A DNA stretch of 10,649 nt from Verrucomicrobiota bacterium (GCA_008932955.1 WBXE01000071.1:1-10649), one strand, 5' to 3'; positions 1-7,478 are shown, numbered from the stretch's first letter. Notes: generated from the letters alone by a model not told the origin. A program made the numbers and translations.

Positions 1-1
1 A

Positions 2-61
2 CATCCTCAAACCATGCGGGAATTGGACAAGTTGGCGAAATTGTTGAAATGCAACACCTGA
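2..61 (+). CDS. possible 3' end of an upstream gene (partial)
   Basis: From the window edge an open frame runs to a TGA at 59-61 and ends with MRELDKLAKLLKCNT. The tail looks like an amphipathic lysine- and leucine-rich helix, as many real C-termini do. Only 19 codons are visible, and an open frame of that length is common by chance, so this is a weak call. If real, the gene would lie upstream of aroE on the same strand with a gap of about 140 bp. The family cannot be named. Confidence 0.25.
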   Translation, partial: HPQTMRELDKLAKLLKCNT

Positions 62-201
62 CCCTATTTAGGGAAAGCGGATCTACGAAAAAGCGTCCTT
101 GACGATAGGGAGGTGTTCTGGCGGTTTTGAATTCGTGTGACCGTCGCTGGCGAGGCGGTTAGCGGATTTCAAATTTCAGACAACCAACAACCAAAGTCCC
201 C

Positions 202-1116
202 ATGGCCGAAGTTTACACATTGCATGATCTGATCTCGCGGCAGGTGCTTGACGCGGGGCAGGACAAACCGGCGCGCTTGGCGGTTATCGGTTGGCCGATC
301 GCCCACTCGGCCTCGCCGCGCATGCAGCAGGCGGCGTTGGATGCGGCGGGCATCGCCGCGCGCTATGTGCGGTTGGAGGTGATGCCGGGGCAGGTGGGAG
401 AGGCGCTGGCGCGGATGCGTGAGCTGGGGTTTATCGGCTGCAATGTGACGGTGCCGCATAAATTTGAGGTAATGGGGTGCTGCGACGTGGTGGACGCCGC
501 TGCGCAAACCTTGGGCGCGGTCAATACGGTGAGCTTCGAGGCCGGGCAAACCCGCGGCAGCAACACCGATGGCCCGGGATTCGTCAGAGCCATCGCCGAT
601 GAGTTCGGCGTCGCGCTGGGCGAGCTCAAGGTACTCATCGTAGGCGCGGGTGGAGGAGCCGGCCAAGCACTCGCGGTGCAATGCGTGATGGAAGGGGTCA
701 AACGCTTGGCCCTGGTTAATCGGACCTTAGAAAAACTCTCGCCGGTATTGGCGCGGCTGCGGGGTTTGGCAGCAAATTGTGAGATGCTGGGGCTCGCGCT
801 CGAGGATTCAGCGCTGGCTGAGGCCTGCGCCACTGCGGATTTAATCGTCAACGCCTCCTCGGTGGGCCTCAAACCCGGCGATTCGCCGGTGCTGCCGGCA
901 GCTTGGCTGAGGCCGGGGCAGCTGGTGTACGACTGCGTCTATCAGCCGAAACCGACCCCGCTGTTGCAACAAGCGGCGGCGCGGGGTTGTCGCACGGCCG
1001 ATGGGAGGTCGATGCTCATTCACCAGGGGGCGCTGGCGTTTCAGCAGTGGTTCCCGGGCAGCGGGCCGTTGGCGGTGATGCGCAGCGCTTTGGCCGGCCC
1101 CGCGAGCGAGGCCTGA
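202..1116 (+). CDS. aroE: shikimate dehydrogenase (NADP+)
   Basis: AroE reduces 3-dehydroshikimate to shikimate with NADPH in the cytoplasm, the fourth step towards chorismate and the aromatic amino acids. The 304-residue product carries the family signatures in order. The N-terminal substrate domain has IGWPIAHSASP (29-39, with the substrate-binding serines), NVTVPHK (81-87, catalytic Lys87), AVNT (106-109) and NTDGPGF (121-127, catalytic Asp123). The Rossmann domain has GAGGGAG (148-154) and the NADP-binding NRT (173-175). NASSVGL (217-223), a YQPKPTPLL segment (247-255) and a C-terminal GRSMLIHQGALAFQQWF helix (Gln275) complete the set. Length is slightly above the usual 270-290 because of about 25 extra N-terminal residues. 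The ATG at 202 has no clear Shine-Dalgarno sequence; I keep it because no later start leaves the substrate motif with a normal lead-in. It converges on the minus-strand gene ending at 1258. Confidence 0.95.
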   Translation: MAEVYTLHDLISRQVLDAGQDKPARLAVIGWPIAHSASPRMQQAALDAAGIAARYVRLEVMPGQVGEALARMRELGFIGCNVTVPHKFEVMGCCDVVDAAAQTLGAVNTVSFEAGQTRGSNTDGPGFVRAIADEFGVALGELKVLIVGAGGGAGQALAVQCVMEGVKRLALVNRTLEKLSPVLARLRGLAANCEMLGLALEDSALAEACATADLIVNASSVGLKPGDSPVLPAAWLRPGQLVYDCVYQPKPTPLLQQAAARGCRTADGRSMLIHQGALAFQQWFPGSGPLAVMRSALAGPASEA

Positions 1117-1204
1117 GATGTGGAGCTGCCCCATTTTGAGGTGGTTGCGGAAGTGCGGCCCAGCAATGAGCGCGGCAGACTCGCTGCATGGGCAATCCTT
1201 CCCC

Positions 1205-1229
1205 ACGACGACAGGAATGTCGCCGCTCC
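1205..1229. repeat. dispersed palindromic repeat, copy 1
   Basis: In the 141-bp gap between the convergent ends of aroE and the next gene lies ACGACGACAGGAATGTCG followed by CCGCTCC. It aligns base for base, with a few changes, to the copies near 5004-5030 and 5630-5651 and to the inverted copy at 4916-4942. The core can fold as CGAC, a 6-base loop, GTCG. It probably belongs to a REP-like intergenic family. No obvious terminator was found in this gap. Confidence 0.55.
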
Positions 1230-1257
1230 ATAACTAGCTTCAGCGCGGCCAAGTTTC

Positions 1258-2370
1258 CTAAGGCGCGGCGGGCGGTAGCGCTGCGCCGGGGTCGTCGAGG
1301 GTCAACCAGTGACAGGCCAGGACTTTGACCAGTTCGAATGAGAAAGGCGCATCGGCATCGGGAGCGGCAGGCAGGCGGCGCAGTCGGACGCGGACGCGGA
1401 GCATGTCGGGTTGCTCGAGACCGGGGAGTTTGGAAGCGTACAAGGGCTCGCCTTTGGCATGTTGGGTGAAGGCGGCGGCGAGAAGTTTGCCATCGGGGCT
1501 GTCGCGCTTGACGAGAAACTCCGGTGAGGCCGTGGTGGTTTGGTCCGGATAGCCGAAGCGGGGCTGATAGAACGCTAGGCTCATGAGGCTCGATTCGTTG
1601 CGTTGCTTGACCAAGCGCTCGCGGACCAGCAAGCGGAATTCGAGTTCTGGTTCCCCGGCACCGGTGAGAAAGAGCTGCCACGGGTAATTTCCGTAGCGGA
1701 CAAAGTGCTCCCAATCGAGACGCCATTCACCGTTTTGTTGGACAAATACGCAGTCGAGCATGCGCCCATCCGCGTCGCTAAAACGGCTTTCCACGGCCCG
1801 GCCTGTGGGCAATTCCAGCAATGAGTTGGCGGTGTTTTTGAGGGTTCTGAGGTCGATTTTGACGAATGGATTTAGATCATAGAAGCGAGCCATGCGCCCG
1901 GCGGTGGCCACCGGATTGAGAACGAATTGGTTGCGCTCTTCGGGAGTGCCAGCGCTGAGAAATCCGCCAAGCGCTGCGTGGCAAGCTGGCAGCGCTTGGT
2001 TGAGGCTCACGACGGCTTCGTCGCCAGCGTTGCCTGCCGCCTTGGTGACGGCGGAAGTGGCAGGGTTGCGGGTTTTGTTTTCCCGCCAGTGGAGGCGCAC
2101 GGCGAGTACCATCAGGGCGGTAGCGAGCGCCCAGCCGAGCACGATTTTAGCCATCAGGAAATCGCGTTTGGGCCGGCGGCGGCCGGCGCTTTTTTTCTGC
2201 TGGTGGGTCGCTGGCAGGGCGGTGGGAGCAGGCGACGGCGGTGTTTTCACGCCGAGTGAAGGGTCGCGTCCGCATTGGGTGCAACGGCGCTCATGGGCAT
2301 CACCCACCGGCGATTTGAAGAGCAAGCCGCAACGACCGCAGTGATACCATGCCATGTTTTCGTCGCTCAC
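1258..2370 (-). CDS. zinc-ribbon single-pass membrane protein, function unknown
   Basis: I do not recognise a named family. The 370-residue product begins with a CxxC...CxxC zinc ribbon (Cys11, Cys14, Cys30, Cys33). A proline-rich linker and a basic patch (RRRPKR, 64-69) follow, then one hydrophobic segment at about 73-93. The remaining 275 residues should lie outside the cytoplasm by the positive-inside rule. The C-terminal domain holds a WRLDWE motif and resembles the C-terminal half of the product of the gene just upstream, so the two look like diverged duplicates. The start is GTG at 2370, 9 bp after the TAG of the upstream gene, which suggests co-transcription and possibly coupled translation. 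An ATG five codons later (2355) is an equally good start and keeps the zinc ribbon intact. Neither start has a strong ribosome site. Confidence 0.75.
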   Translation of the reverse strand: MSDENMAWYHCGRCGLLFKSPVGDAHERRCTQCGRDPSLGVKTPPSPAPTALPATHQQKKSAGRRRPKRDFLMAKIVLGWALATALMVLAVRLHWRENKTRNPATSAVTKAAGNAGDEAVVSLNQALPACHAALGGFLSAGTPEERNQFVLNPVATAGRMARFYDLNPFVKIDLRTLKNTANSLLELPTGRAVESRFSDADGRMLDCVFVQQNGEWRLDWEHFVRYGNYPWQLFLTGAGEPELEFRLLVRERLVKQRNESSLMSLAFYQPRFGYPDQTTTASPEFLVKRDSPDGKLLAAAFTQHAKGEPLYASKLPGLEQPDMLRVRVRLRRLPAAPDADAPFSFELVKVLACHWLTLDDPGAALPPAAP

Positions 2371-2379
2371 GGGAGCAGT

Positions 2380-3582
2380 CTAGGGTGAAACCCAGTCAAT
2401 GTGAAGCATCTCTCCAATGAGCCACTGGTTTTTTTGTGCGCCGGCCGGTGGAGGGGTCAAGCGCAAGGTGATGGCCTGTTCTGCGGGAAGTTCTCCGTTA
2501 TTCATGGCAGATTCAAACACCTTGAGCAGGGCGGCGGCGGCGGGATCGCCCAATTTCACGTAACCCCACACGACTTGCTCGTGATCTGCGGCCAGCAGTT
2601 TGTACGAACGAAATTCGGTTTCCGGAAATACCAGCGAATAAAAATTTTCCGGAGTAGCGTAGGTGCGGATAGTTCCTCCCATGCCCCGCCCCCGGGCCAG
2701 CGTCGCAAAAGTAGCGTCACCGAGGCCCTCGGTGGCTTCCCAGTCGATTCGCAGAGCCTCGCCTTCCCGCACGAAAAATACTTGGTACGGGGTGAAGTCG
2801 GGCTTGCGGCCACTCAGGCAACCGTGGTTCCTGCCGCCTGCAGCGCTGATTTGCCAGGTGGCGTTGTGAGCCGGTAGCCAATTGGCCGGGACTTGCCACG
2901 CATGCCAGTTCTGAGTGAGGCGCTGGGTGAGGCGTGGGGCATTGCGAATGAGCGGTATGACAGCCTTCGGGGTGGTGGCCACGGCATAGGCTGCGAGCAG
3001 CGCGCGGGCATTTTCTTCGCTGGGGCCGTCGAGTTCAAAGCCCTGCATTGGCTCGACCTGCGTTGGCTCGACCAATTCGAGGCCAGCGGTCCGGGCCTTC
3101 GCCTTTGGCGTGCGCAACAATTCTTGGGTGGCCAAGGCGGCCACCAGCACCCCCCCGACCAGGACCCCGGCCATCACCAACCACCGCAGTGGATGCGGAC
3201 GTGTCTGCCCCCAATCCTGGCCTTCACCCTGCAACTCGCGCGCTCCACCCGCTGCGGTGAGCGGCTGCGCCGGAATGATTTTCGCGGCTTGAAACGGCCC
3301 CTCGGTCAGCGCCTGTTCGAGCCTGACGACCTCGCCGCCGTACTCCATGATAGGCACTGTGGTTGCCGCTGGCCGCGCCGCCGCTTGGACGTGGATCCGC
3401 AATCCGGGTGACTCCGTATGACTGGATCTGACCGGGGCGGCGGTGGCCCGTGCCCGTTTTTGCGGCAAGATCACACCGCCCGAATCGCGGATCTGGCGCG
3501 GCAACCCGTCTCCGTCATCCCATACATCCGTCGCAGCCACTGGCGGGACGTGATTGTCAGAATCGTGCAGGTTTGAGGCCAT
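2380..3582 (-). CDS. single-pass membrane protein, paralogue of the next gene, function unknown
   Basis: The product is about 400 residues and belongs to no family I can name. A long, low-complexity, presumably cytoplasmic N-terminal region (1-130) leads to one membrane segment (about 133-152, rich in Val, Leu, Ala and Gly). An extracytoplasmic domain of about 245 residues follows. That domain contains ALRIDWEA and ends MLHIDWVSP; the downstream gene has WRLDWEHF and a similar beta-rich ending. There is no zinc ribbon here, so the two proteins share the membrane segment and the C-terminal domain but differ at the N-terminus. I chose the ATG at 3582 because a GTG start at 3645 would add 21 residues of unremarkable sequence; a GGGA lies upstream of the ATG. 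It is probably the first gene of a two-gene operon, separated from metX by 141 bp that hold a stem-loop. Confidence 0.75.
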   Translation of the reverse strand: MASNLHDSDNHVPPVAATDVWDDGDGLPRQIRDSGGVILPQKRARATAAPVRSSHTESPGLRIHVQAAARPAATTVPIMEYGGEVVRLEQALTEGPFQAAKIIPAQPLTAAGGARELQGEGQDWGQTRPHPLRWLVMAGVLVGGVLVAALATQELLRTPKAKARTAGLELVEPTQVEPMQGFELDGPSEENARALLAAYAVATTPKAVIPLIRNAPRLTQRLTQNWHAWQVPANWLPAHNATWQISAAGGRNHGCLSGRKPDFTPYQVFFVREGEALRIDWEATEGLGDATFATLARGRGMGGTIRTYATPENFYSLVFPETEFRSYKLLAADHEQVVWGYVKLGDPAAAALLKVFESAMNNGELPAEQAITLRLTPPPAGAQKNQWLIGEMLHIDWVSP

Positions 3583-3696
3583 GGTAAAATCCCGGTTCTG
3601 GGAACGTCGCGCAGTGTGCGCCGAAGACGCAGGACTGCAAGACACAAGATAAGTTAAGAGAGCTCAGAAGTTCTGCATCGGCCCGTTAGGAGCTAA

Positions 3697-3719
3697 GTAA
3701 GCCGTAGCGGGCGGCTTAC
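3697..3719 (-). terminator. stem-loop just downstream of metX
   Basis: GTAAGCCG (3697-3704) and CGGCTTAC (3712-3719) form a perfect 8-bp stem with a 7-base loop, 4 bp beyond the metX stop codon on the transcribed strand. It is followed by TTAGCT rather than a clean T-run. It may be a weak terminator or a 3' stabilising hairpin. Its place at a transcription-unit boundary supports a termination role. Confidence 0.4.
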
Positions 3720-3723
3720 CCGC

Positions 3724-4875
3724 TCATCTGGCGAGCAGCCAGGCGATGTGCGGGGTGTAAAGCCCTGGTTCCAGCAGGAACGAGTCGTGGCCTTTGTCGG
3801 AGTGGACGGTGATATGCATCACCTCGACCTTGGCGGTTTCGAGGTGCTTGACCAATTCGGATTGCTCCTCGGGATAGAAACAGAAGTCCGAGTCGATGGA
3901 AAACACCAGCCAGTGTTGGCCGGCCTCGCGGGAGCGTTCAAATAAGTCCGTCGGGCTCTCCGCGTCGCCCTCCAGCGTAGCGTCGTAGCGCGACCACATG
4001 TCGATGATGCGCAGGTAGGTGTTGGCATCAAAGCGGCGCACAAACTTTTTCCCCTGATGCAGCATGTAGCTTTGGAATTGGTCGCGTACCCGGTACCAGG
4101 CGAGCACGTCATCGGGTTGGACCACATCCTGACGGGCGCGTTTTTCAATCGCGTCGAGGTGCACGAATGTCTTATGCGAAATCATGCGGGCCAGCGCCAA
4201 GCCGTAGAGCGGCGCTTGGCCGGCGTAGTAATCGCCGCCATTGAAATGCGGGTCATTCTCGATCGCGAGGATTTGCTCGAAGAGAATGAGCCGGTTGAGC
4301 ACCGTGGTTTTGAAGCCTGCGGCGATGGAGATGACGTTGCGCACCCGCTTAGGGAAACGCGTGGCAAACGTTAGCCCGACCAAGCCGCCGACCGACGGGC
4401 CGACGACCGCGTTGAGTTGCTCGATGCCTAGGTGGTCGAGCAGATGGCTCGCCGCTTCCGCCTGGTCGGCGGCGGTGACCGATGGGAAGGCGGGGCCCCA
4501 CGGCTTGGCAGTGGTCGGATGGGTGGAGGAGGGGCCGCTGCTGCCGTAGCAACCGCCGAGATAGTTGAGGCAGATGACGAAAAACTTGCGGGTGTCGATG
4601 GCTTTTTTTGGGCCGATCATCACATTCCACCAGCCCTCGTGGAGTTCGGGTTGCCAGAACTCGCCGACCTCGGGCAGCTCTGGATTAAAGCCTGCCGCAT
4701 GGTGGGACCCCGACAGCGCGTGAAACACCAGAATCGCGTTGGAGCGCTCCGCATCGAGTTCCCCCCACGTTTCGTAGGCCAGCGTGATGCCTGGCAGCAA
4801 CGCCCCGTCGCGCAGTCTCACCGGTTCGGCCGGGCTGCCGATGTGCAAAAATTGGGTGTGGGTGGCGGTGTGCAT
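3724..4875 (-). CDS. metX: homoserine O-acetyltransferase (MetX type)
   Basis: MetX acylates the hydroxyl of L-homoserine, normally from acetyl-CoA, to feed methionine synthesis in the cytoplasm. The 383-residue alpha/beta-hydrolase shows LAYETWGEL (32-40), FHALSGSHHAAG (51-62), LNYLGGCYGSSGPSS (103-117) and the nucleophile elbow VVGPSVGG (157-164, Ser161). The acid is in DSDFCFYP (probably Asp330) and the base in GHDSFL (His363). These are the usual Ser-Asp-His positions. The elbow reads GPSVGG where many family members have GGSMGG. The frame stays open back to 4986, but those extra 37 codons run into a palindromic repeat, and homology begins just after the ATG at 4875, so I start there. Some MetX proteins use succinyl-CoA and the sequence alone does not settle the donor. 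No SAM riboswitch is evident upstream. Confidence 0.93.
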   Translation of the reverse strand: MHTATHTQFLHIGSPAEPVRLRDGALLPGITLAYETWGELDAERSNAILVFHALSGSHHAAGFNPELPEVGEFWQPELHEGWWNVMIGPKKAIDTRKFFVICLNYLGGCYGSSGPSSTHPTTAKPWGPAFPSVTAADQAEAASHLLDHLGIEQLNAVVGPSVGGLVGLTFATRFPKRVRNVISIAAGFKTTVLNRLILFEQILAIENDPHFNGGDYYAGQAPLYGLALARMISHKTFVHLDAIEKRARQDVVQPDDVLAWYRVRDQFQSYMLHQGKKFVRRFDANTYLRIIDMWSRYDATLEGDAESPTDLFERSREAGQHWLVFSIDSDFCFYPEEQSELVKHLETAKVEVMHITVHSDKGHDSFLLEPGLYTPHIAWLLAR

Positions 4876-4915
4876 CGCCCCCGATCGTACTCGCCCGCCG
4901 CCGCCAAGGCAAGCC

Positions 4916-5030
4916 TTAGGAGCGACGACCTTCGTGTCGTCGTGCGGAAGGAACGACCATGAAGCGTGCCTTCGGCAGTCATTCATGGGCCGATCTGCCG
5001 CTTGACGACAGTAAGGTCGTCGCTCCCTAA
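4916..5030. repeat. 115-bp nested inverted-repeat element (copies 2 and 3 of the dispersed repeat)
   Basis: TTAGGAGCGACGACCTT at the left end (from 4916) is mirrored by AAGGTCGTCGCTCCCTAA at the right end (to 5030), apart from one inserted base. Each arm also folds alone: GACGAC...GTCGTC. Inside are a perfect pair CCATGAA (4957-4963) and TTCATGG (4982-4988), and within that GCCTTCGGC. The whole piece could fold into one branched hairpin. It fills most of the gap between secG and metX and encodes nothing. It resembles a paired REP (BIME-like) or a small non-autonomous element; no target-site duplication is certain. Confidence 0.65.
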
Positions 5031-5049
5031 GTTAGAAGGCTGATGCGTC

Positions 5050-5541
5050 CTACTGGGGAGTCGCTGGCGCAGGAGCCGCCGGGGCGGGTGTTGGCTCCGG
5101 TGCCGGGGCGGGTGCCGGGGCTTCCGGCGCGGCAGGTGCCGTGGCGGGCGTTTCTGGCGCGGCAGGTGCCGTGGTAGGCGTTTCTGGTGCGGCGGGCGTC
5201 ACCACTGCAGGCGGAGCGCTGCTGGTTTTTTCGGTGACGGGCTGAGGTTTGGTTTCCCGGGTGAGGCCTTTTTGCTTGTTTTGGTGGCCGATGAGGATGG
5301 CCAGAGTCAAGCTGAGGATGAAGAACATGGACCCCAGATAGACGGTGCCGCGTTGCAGCACGTTGGTGGTGCGGGCACCGAACACCTGATCGGTGACGCT
5401 GGCACCGAACGCGGCTCCGAGCCCTTCCTGTTTCGGGCGCTGCATAAGGATGAGCAGGGTCATCAGCAGGCAGACAAGGACGAAGACCACCAACAGAAGT
5501 TGGATGATGATGGGGAGCCATTCAATTGCAGCTAAAATCAT
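5050..5541 (-). CDS. secG: SecG-family preprotein translocase subunit with Pro/Ala-rich tail
   Basis: SecG is the small accessory subunit of the SecYEG channel in the inner membrane. The 163-residue product has two hydrophobic segments (about 10-32 and 67-85). Between them is the conserved cytoplasmic loop LMQRPKQEGLGAAFGAS (32-48). This order is diagnostic for SecG. The family is usually 75-110 residues; here about 70 extra C-terminal residues consist almost only of Pro, Ala, Thr and Glu. With both termini of SecG normally outside the cytoplasm, the tail should extend into the periplasm, perhaps crossing or contacting peptidoglycan. The ATG at 5541 has no visible Shine-Dalgarno. tpiA, a frequent neighbour of secG, is absent; lpxK starts divergently 163 bp away. 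The 174-bp gap to metX holds the nested repeat element. Confidence 0.9.
   Translation of the reverse strand: MILAAIEWLPIIIQLLLVVFVLVCLLMTLLILMQRPKQEGLGAAFGASVTDQVFGARTTNVLQRGTVYLGSMFFILSLTLAILIGHQNKQKGLTRETKPQPVTEKTSSAPPAVVTPAAPETPTTAPAAPETPATAPAAPEAPAPAPAPEPTPAPAAPAPATPQ
5121..5198. repeat. 30-bp tandem repeat inside secG
   Basis: Units 5121-5150 and 5151-5180 match at nearly all of 30 positions, and a third partial unit runs to about 5198. The period is a multiple of three, so each unit encodes ten residues of the pattern PATAPAAPET. The tail of SecG therefore grew by in-frame tandem duplication and could vary in length among relatives. Confidence 0.75.
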
Positions 5542-5614
5542 GGGGCGGCGAAACTAGGGGGCTTTTGGTGGCTTGTAAAGCAAGGACTTTGGAAAAAGCT
5601 CCCCGGCGGGCACG

Positions 5615-5651
5615 CGTGTCGACAAAGACACGACAATAAGGTCACGACTCC
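5615..5651. repeat. dispersed palindromic repeat, copy 4, with adjacent hairpin
   Basis: CGTGTC (5615-5620) and GACACG (5627-5632) form a perfect 6-bp stem. Overlapping it, ACGACAATAAGGTCACGA then CTCC (5630-5651) matches the right arm of the 115-bp element with a few changes. It lies in the divergent secG-lpxK gap and overlaps the region that an upstream TTG start for lpxK would need. Confidence 0.5.
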
Positions 5652-5704
5652 TTGGATTGGCGCTTGCGCCGGGCTGCGGTACCGGCACAAGGTCGCCGCC
5701 GCTG

Positions 5705-6916
5705 ATGAAAGAATTGCTTGCGGAACTCGAACGCTGGGGATCGGATGTGATCTTTGGGCGCGCCAAGGGCTTTCGTGCCGCTATGACGCGCCTGCTCATG
5801 CGCACCCTCTCCGGGGCTTACCGGCTAGTGGTCCAAACCCGCCTGTGGGCGTTCCGCAATGGCTGGGTCACCCAGCACCACCTCGGCACCCTCGTCGTTT
5901 CCATCGGCAACGTCACCGTCGGCGGCACTGGCAAAACCCCCGTCGTCGAATTGTTGGCCAAGGCGCTGCACGCACGCGGCCGCCGCGTGGCGATCCTGTC
6001 CCGCGGCTACAAAAGCCGCAAACTCGATAGCCCCCAGCACTGGTCCGGTCCCGACGGTCGCCGCTTGCCCGCCGAGGAATTGCCCAAAATTGTGTCCACC
6101 GGCAGCGAATTGCTGCTCGACTCGAAATTTGCCGGCGATGAGCCGTACATGCTGGCGCGCAACTTGTCTGGGGTGGCTGTTATCGTCGATAAGGATCGGG
6201 TCAAGGGTGGGCGTTTCGCGGTAAGTCAGCTCGGGGCGGACACCCTGCTGCTGGATGACGGCATGCAATACCTGCGCCTAGCCCATGCCATCGATATCGT
6301 CTTGGTGGATGCGCGCGAGCCGTTCGGGACCGAGGCCTTGCTGCCGCGGGGCACCTTGCGGGAGCCGCCCGGCAACCTGCGTCGCGCCAGTTACATCCTC
6401 ATTACCAAGTGCGATGGGGGCTCGAATGAGATGCTGGTGTCGCGGCTGCGCCGCTACAACCGCACGGCCGAGATCATCGAGTGTACCCACGGGCCGATTC
6501 ATCTGGAGAACCTATTTAGTGCTGAGCGCCAGCCGCTGGATTTCCTCAAGGACAAGTGGGTGGCGGCCATCAGCGGCATCGCCATGCCCGAGAATTTCGA
6601 GCGCGCCCTGGAAAAACTCGGCGCCCGGGTGGAAATTCGCCGCCGTTTCCCCGATCACCACCGCTTCCCCCGCAAGGAAATCGATAAATTCATGCAGCGC
6701 TGTGTTGAACGCGACATGGAACTCATTCTCACCACCGAGAAAGACGCAGTGCGTTTTCCCCGCCCCACCGAACTGGACGTGCCGGTGTTTTTCCTGCGCA
6801 TCGAGGTCAAAATCCTCAAGGGCCAGGAGGCTTGGGACGGTTTGCTCGACCGCCTCTGCCTGCCGCCGCCAGCTCTCGACCACGTGCTGCGCTACCGCGA
6901 GGCCTACCGGCCGTGA
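5705..6916 (+). CDS. lpxK: tetraacyldisaccharide 4'-kinase
   Basis: LpxK phosphorylates the 4' position of the lipid A disaccharide at the cytoplasmic face of the inner membrane, the sixth step of the Raetz pathway. From the ATG at 5705 the protein has 403 residues, longer than the usual 310-350. Signatures in order: SIGNVTVGGTGKTPVVELL (66-84, P-loop with Lys77), ILSRGYKSR (97-105), GDEPYMLAR (144-152), VIVDKDR (159-165), LLLDDGMQYLRL (181-192), REPFG (204-208) with LLPRGTLREP (212-221), FPDHHRF (315-321) and TTEKDAVRF (343-351). A hydrophobic-basic helix near residues 28-50 may sit on the membrane. A TTG at 5657 would add 16 residues, but that stretch abuts a dispersed repeat and lacks conservation. 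Its presence means the organism makes lipid A. ndk follows after 69 bp on the same strand and could be co-transcribed. Confidence 0.93.
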   Translation: MKELLAELERWGSDVIFGRAKGFRAAMTRLLMRTLSGAYRLVVQTRLWAFRNGWVTQHHLGTLVVSIGNVTVGGTGKTPVVELLAKALHARGRRVAILSRGYKSRKLDSPQHWSGPDGRRLPAEELPKIVSTGSELLLDSKFAGDEPYMLARNLSGVAVIVDKDRVKGGRFAVSQLGADTLLLDDGMQYLRLAHAIDIVLVDAREPFGTEALLPRGTLREPPGNLRRASYILITKCDGGSNEMLVSRLRRYNRTAEIIECTHGPIHLENLFSAERQPLDFLKDKWVAAISGIAMPENFERALEKLGARVEIRRRFPDHHRFPRKEIDKFMQRCVERDMELILTTEKDAVRFPRPTELDVPVFFLRIEVKILKGQEAWDGLLDRLCLPPPALDHVLRYREAYRP

Positions 6917-6985
6917 CAGTGGGAAATTGGTCATCGGCCGATATCTGCGCTTGCGCCTAGGGCGCGGCAAGGGTATTTCGCCGGC

Positions 6986-7411
6986 ATGTCAACTGAGACC
7001 TCACTCGTTTTATTCAAGCCGGATGCCGTCACCAAGGATTTGCTTGGGCCTGTGCTGGCACGCTTTCAAGCAGCCGGCTTTCAAATTCGCGCGATCAAGA
7101 TGATGCGGCTCGACGAGGCGATTCTCCGTGACCACTACGCCCATCTTACCGAGATGCCGTTTTTCCCTAGCATCGTCGAATTCATGCAGCTAGCACCCGT
7201 GGTGGCGGTGGCCCTGGAAGGGGAAAATGCGATTGCCGCCATCCGTGATTTGCTGGGGCCGACGGATTCCCAAGCGGCGGCGCCCGGCACCATCCGCGGC
7301 GATTACGGTGTCGATAAAATGGTCAACGTGTGCCACGCCTCGGACTCCGTGGACGCCGCGGAGGTGGAATTGCAGCGCTTCTTTAAGCCGGACGAGTTGT
7401 TCGCGATCTAG
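6986..7411 (+). CDS. ndk: nucleoside diphosphate kinase
   Basis: Ndk transfers the gamma phosphate of ATP to other nucleoside diphosphates through a phosphohistidine, keeping NTP and dNTP pools balanced in the cytoplasm. The 141 residues match the family's usual length. Visible are LVLFKPDAV (7-15, Lys11), RDHYAHL (48-54), FFPSIVEFM (59-67), GPTDSQAAAPGTIRGDYG (91-108) and the active-site loop NVCHASDS (114-121) with catalytic His117. Most members read NxxHGSDS; the glycine after the histidine is alanine here, a conservative change unlikely to abolish activity. The start is ATG 6986, with only a weak GGG upstream. It lies 69 bp behind lpxK and converges on amt, with a strong stem-loop in the gap. 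Confidence 0.96.
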   Translation: MSTETSLVLFKPDAVTKDLLGPVLARFQAAGFQIRAIKMMRLDEAILRDHYAHLTEMPFFPSIVEFMQLAPVVAVALEGENAIAAIRDLLGPTDSQAAAPGTIRGDYGVDKMVNVCHASDSVDAAEVELQRFFKPDELFAI

Positions 7412-7478
7412 TCGGCAAGCATTGCCAGTCTGCGGGTTTCAGGAATCACAGGTCGCTTTGGTCGATTCAACGCGAAAA

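Noticed and set aside
4876..4986. 37-codon N-terminal extension of metX
   Set aside because: The extra codons run through the nested repeat element, and MetX homology begins only after the ATG at 4875.
5657..5704. TTG start adding 16 residues to lpxK
   Set aside because: The added residues (MALAPGCGTGTRSPPL) resemble no LpxK N-terminus and abut a dispersed repeat; the ATG at 5705 begins a typical KELLAELERWGSDV helix.
6933..6979. Small dyads between lpxK and ndk (ATCGGCCGAT and GCGCC-TAG-GGCGC) as a terminator
   Set aside because: Stems are short and no T-run follows; they could equally be chance in GC-rich DNA.
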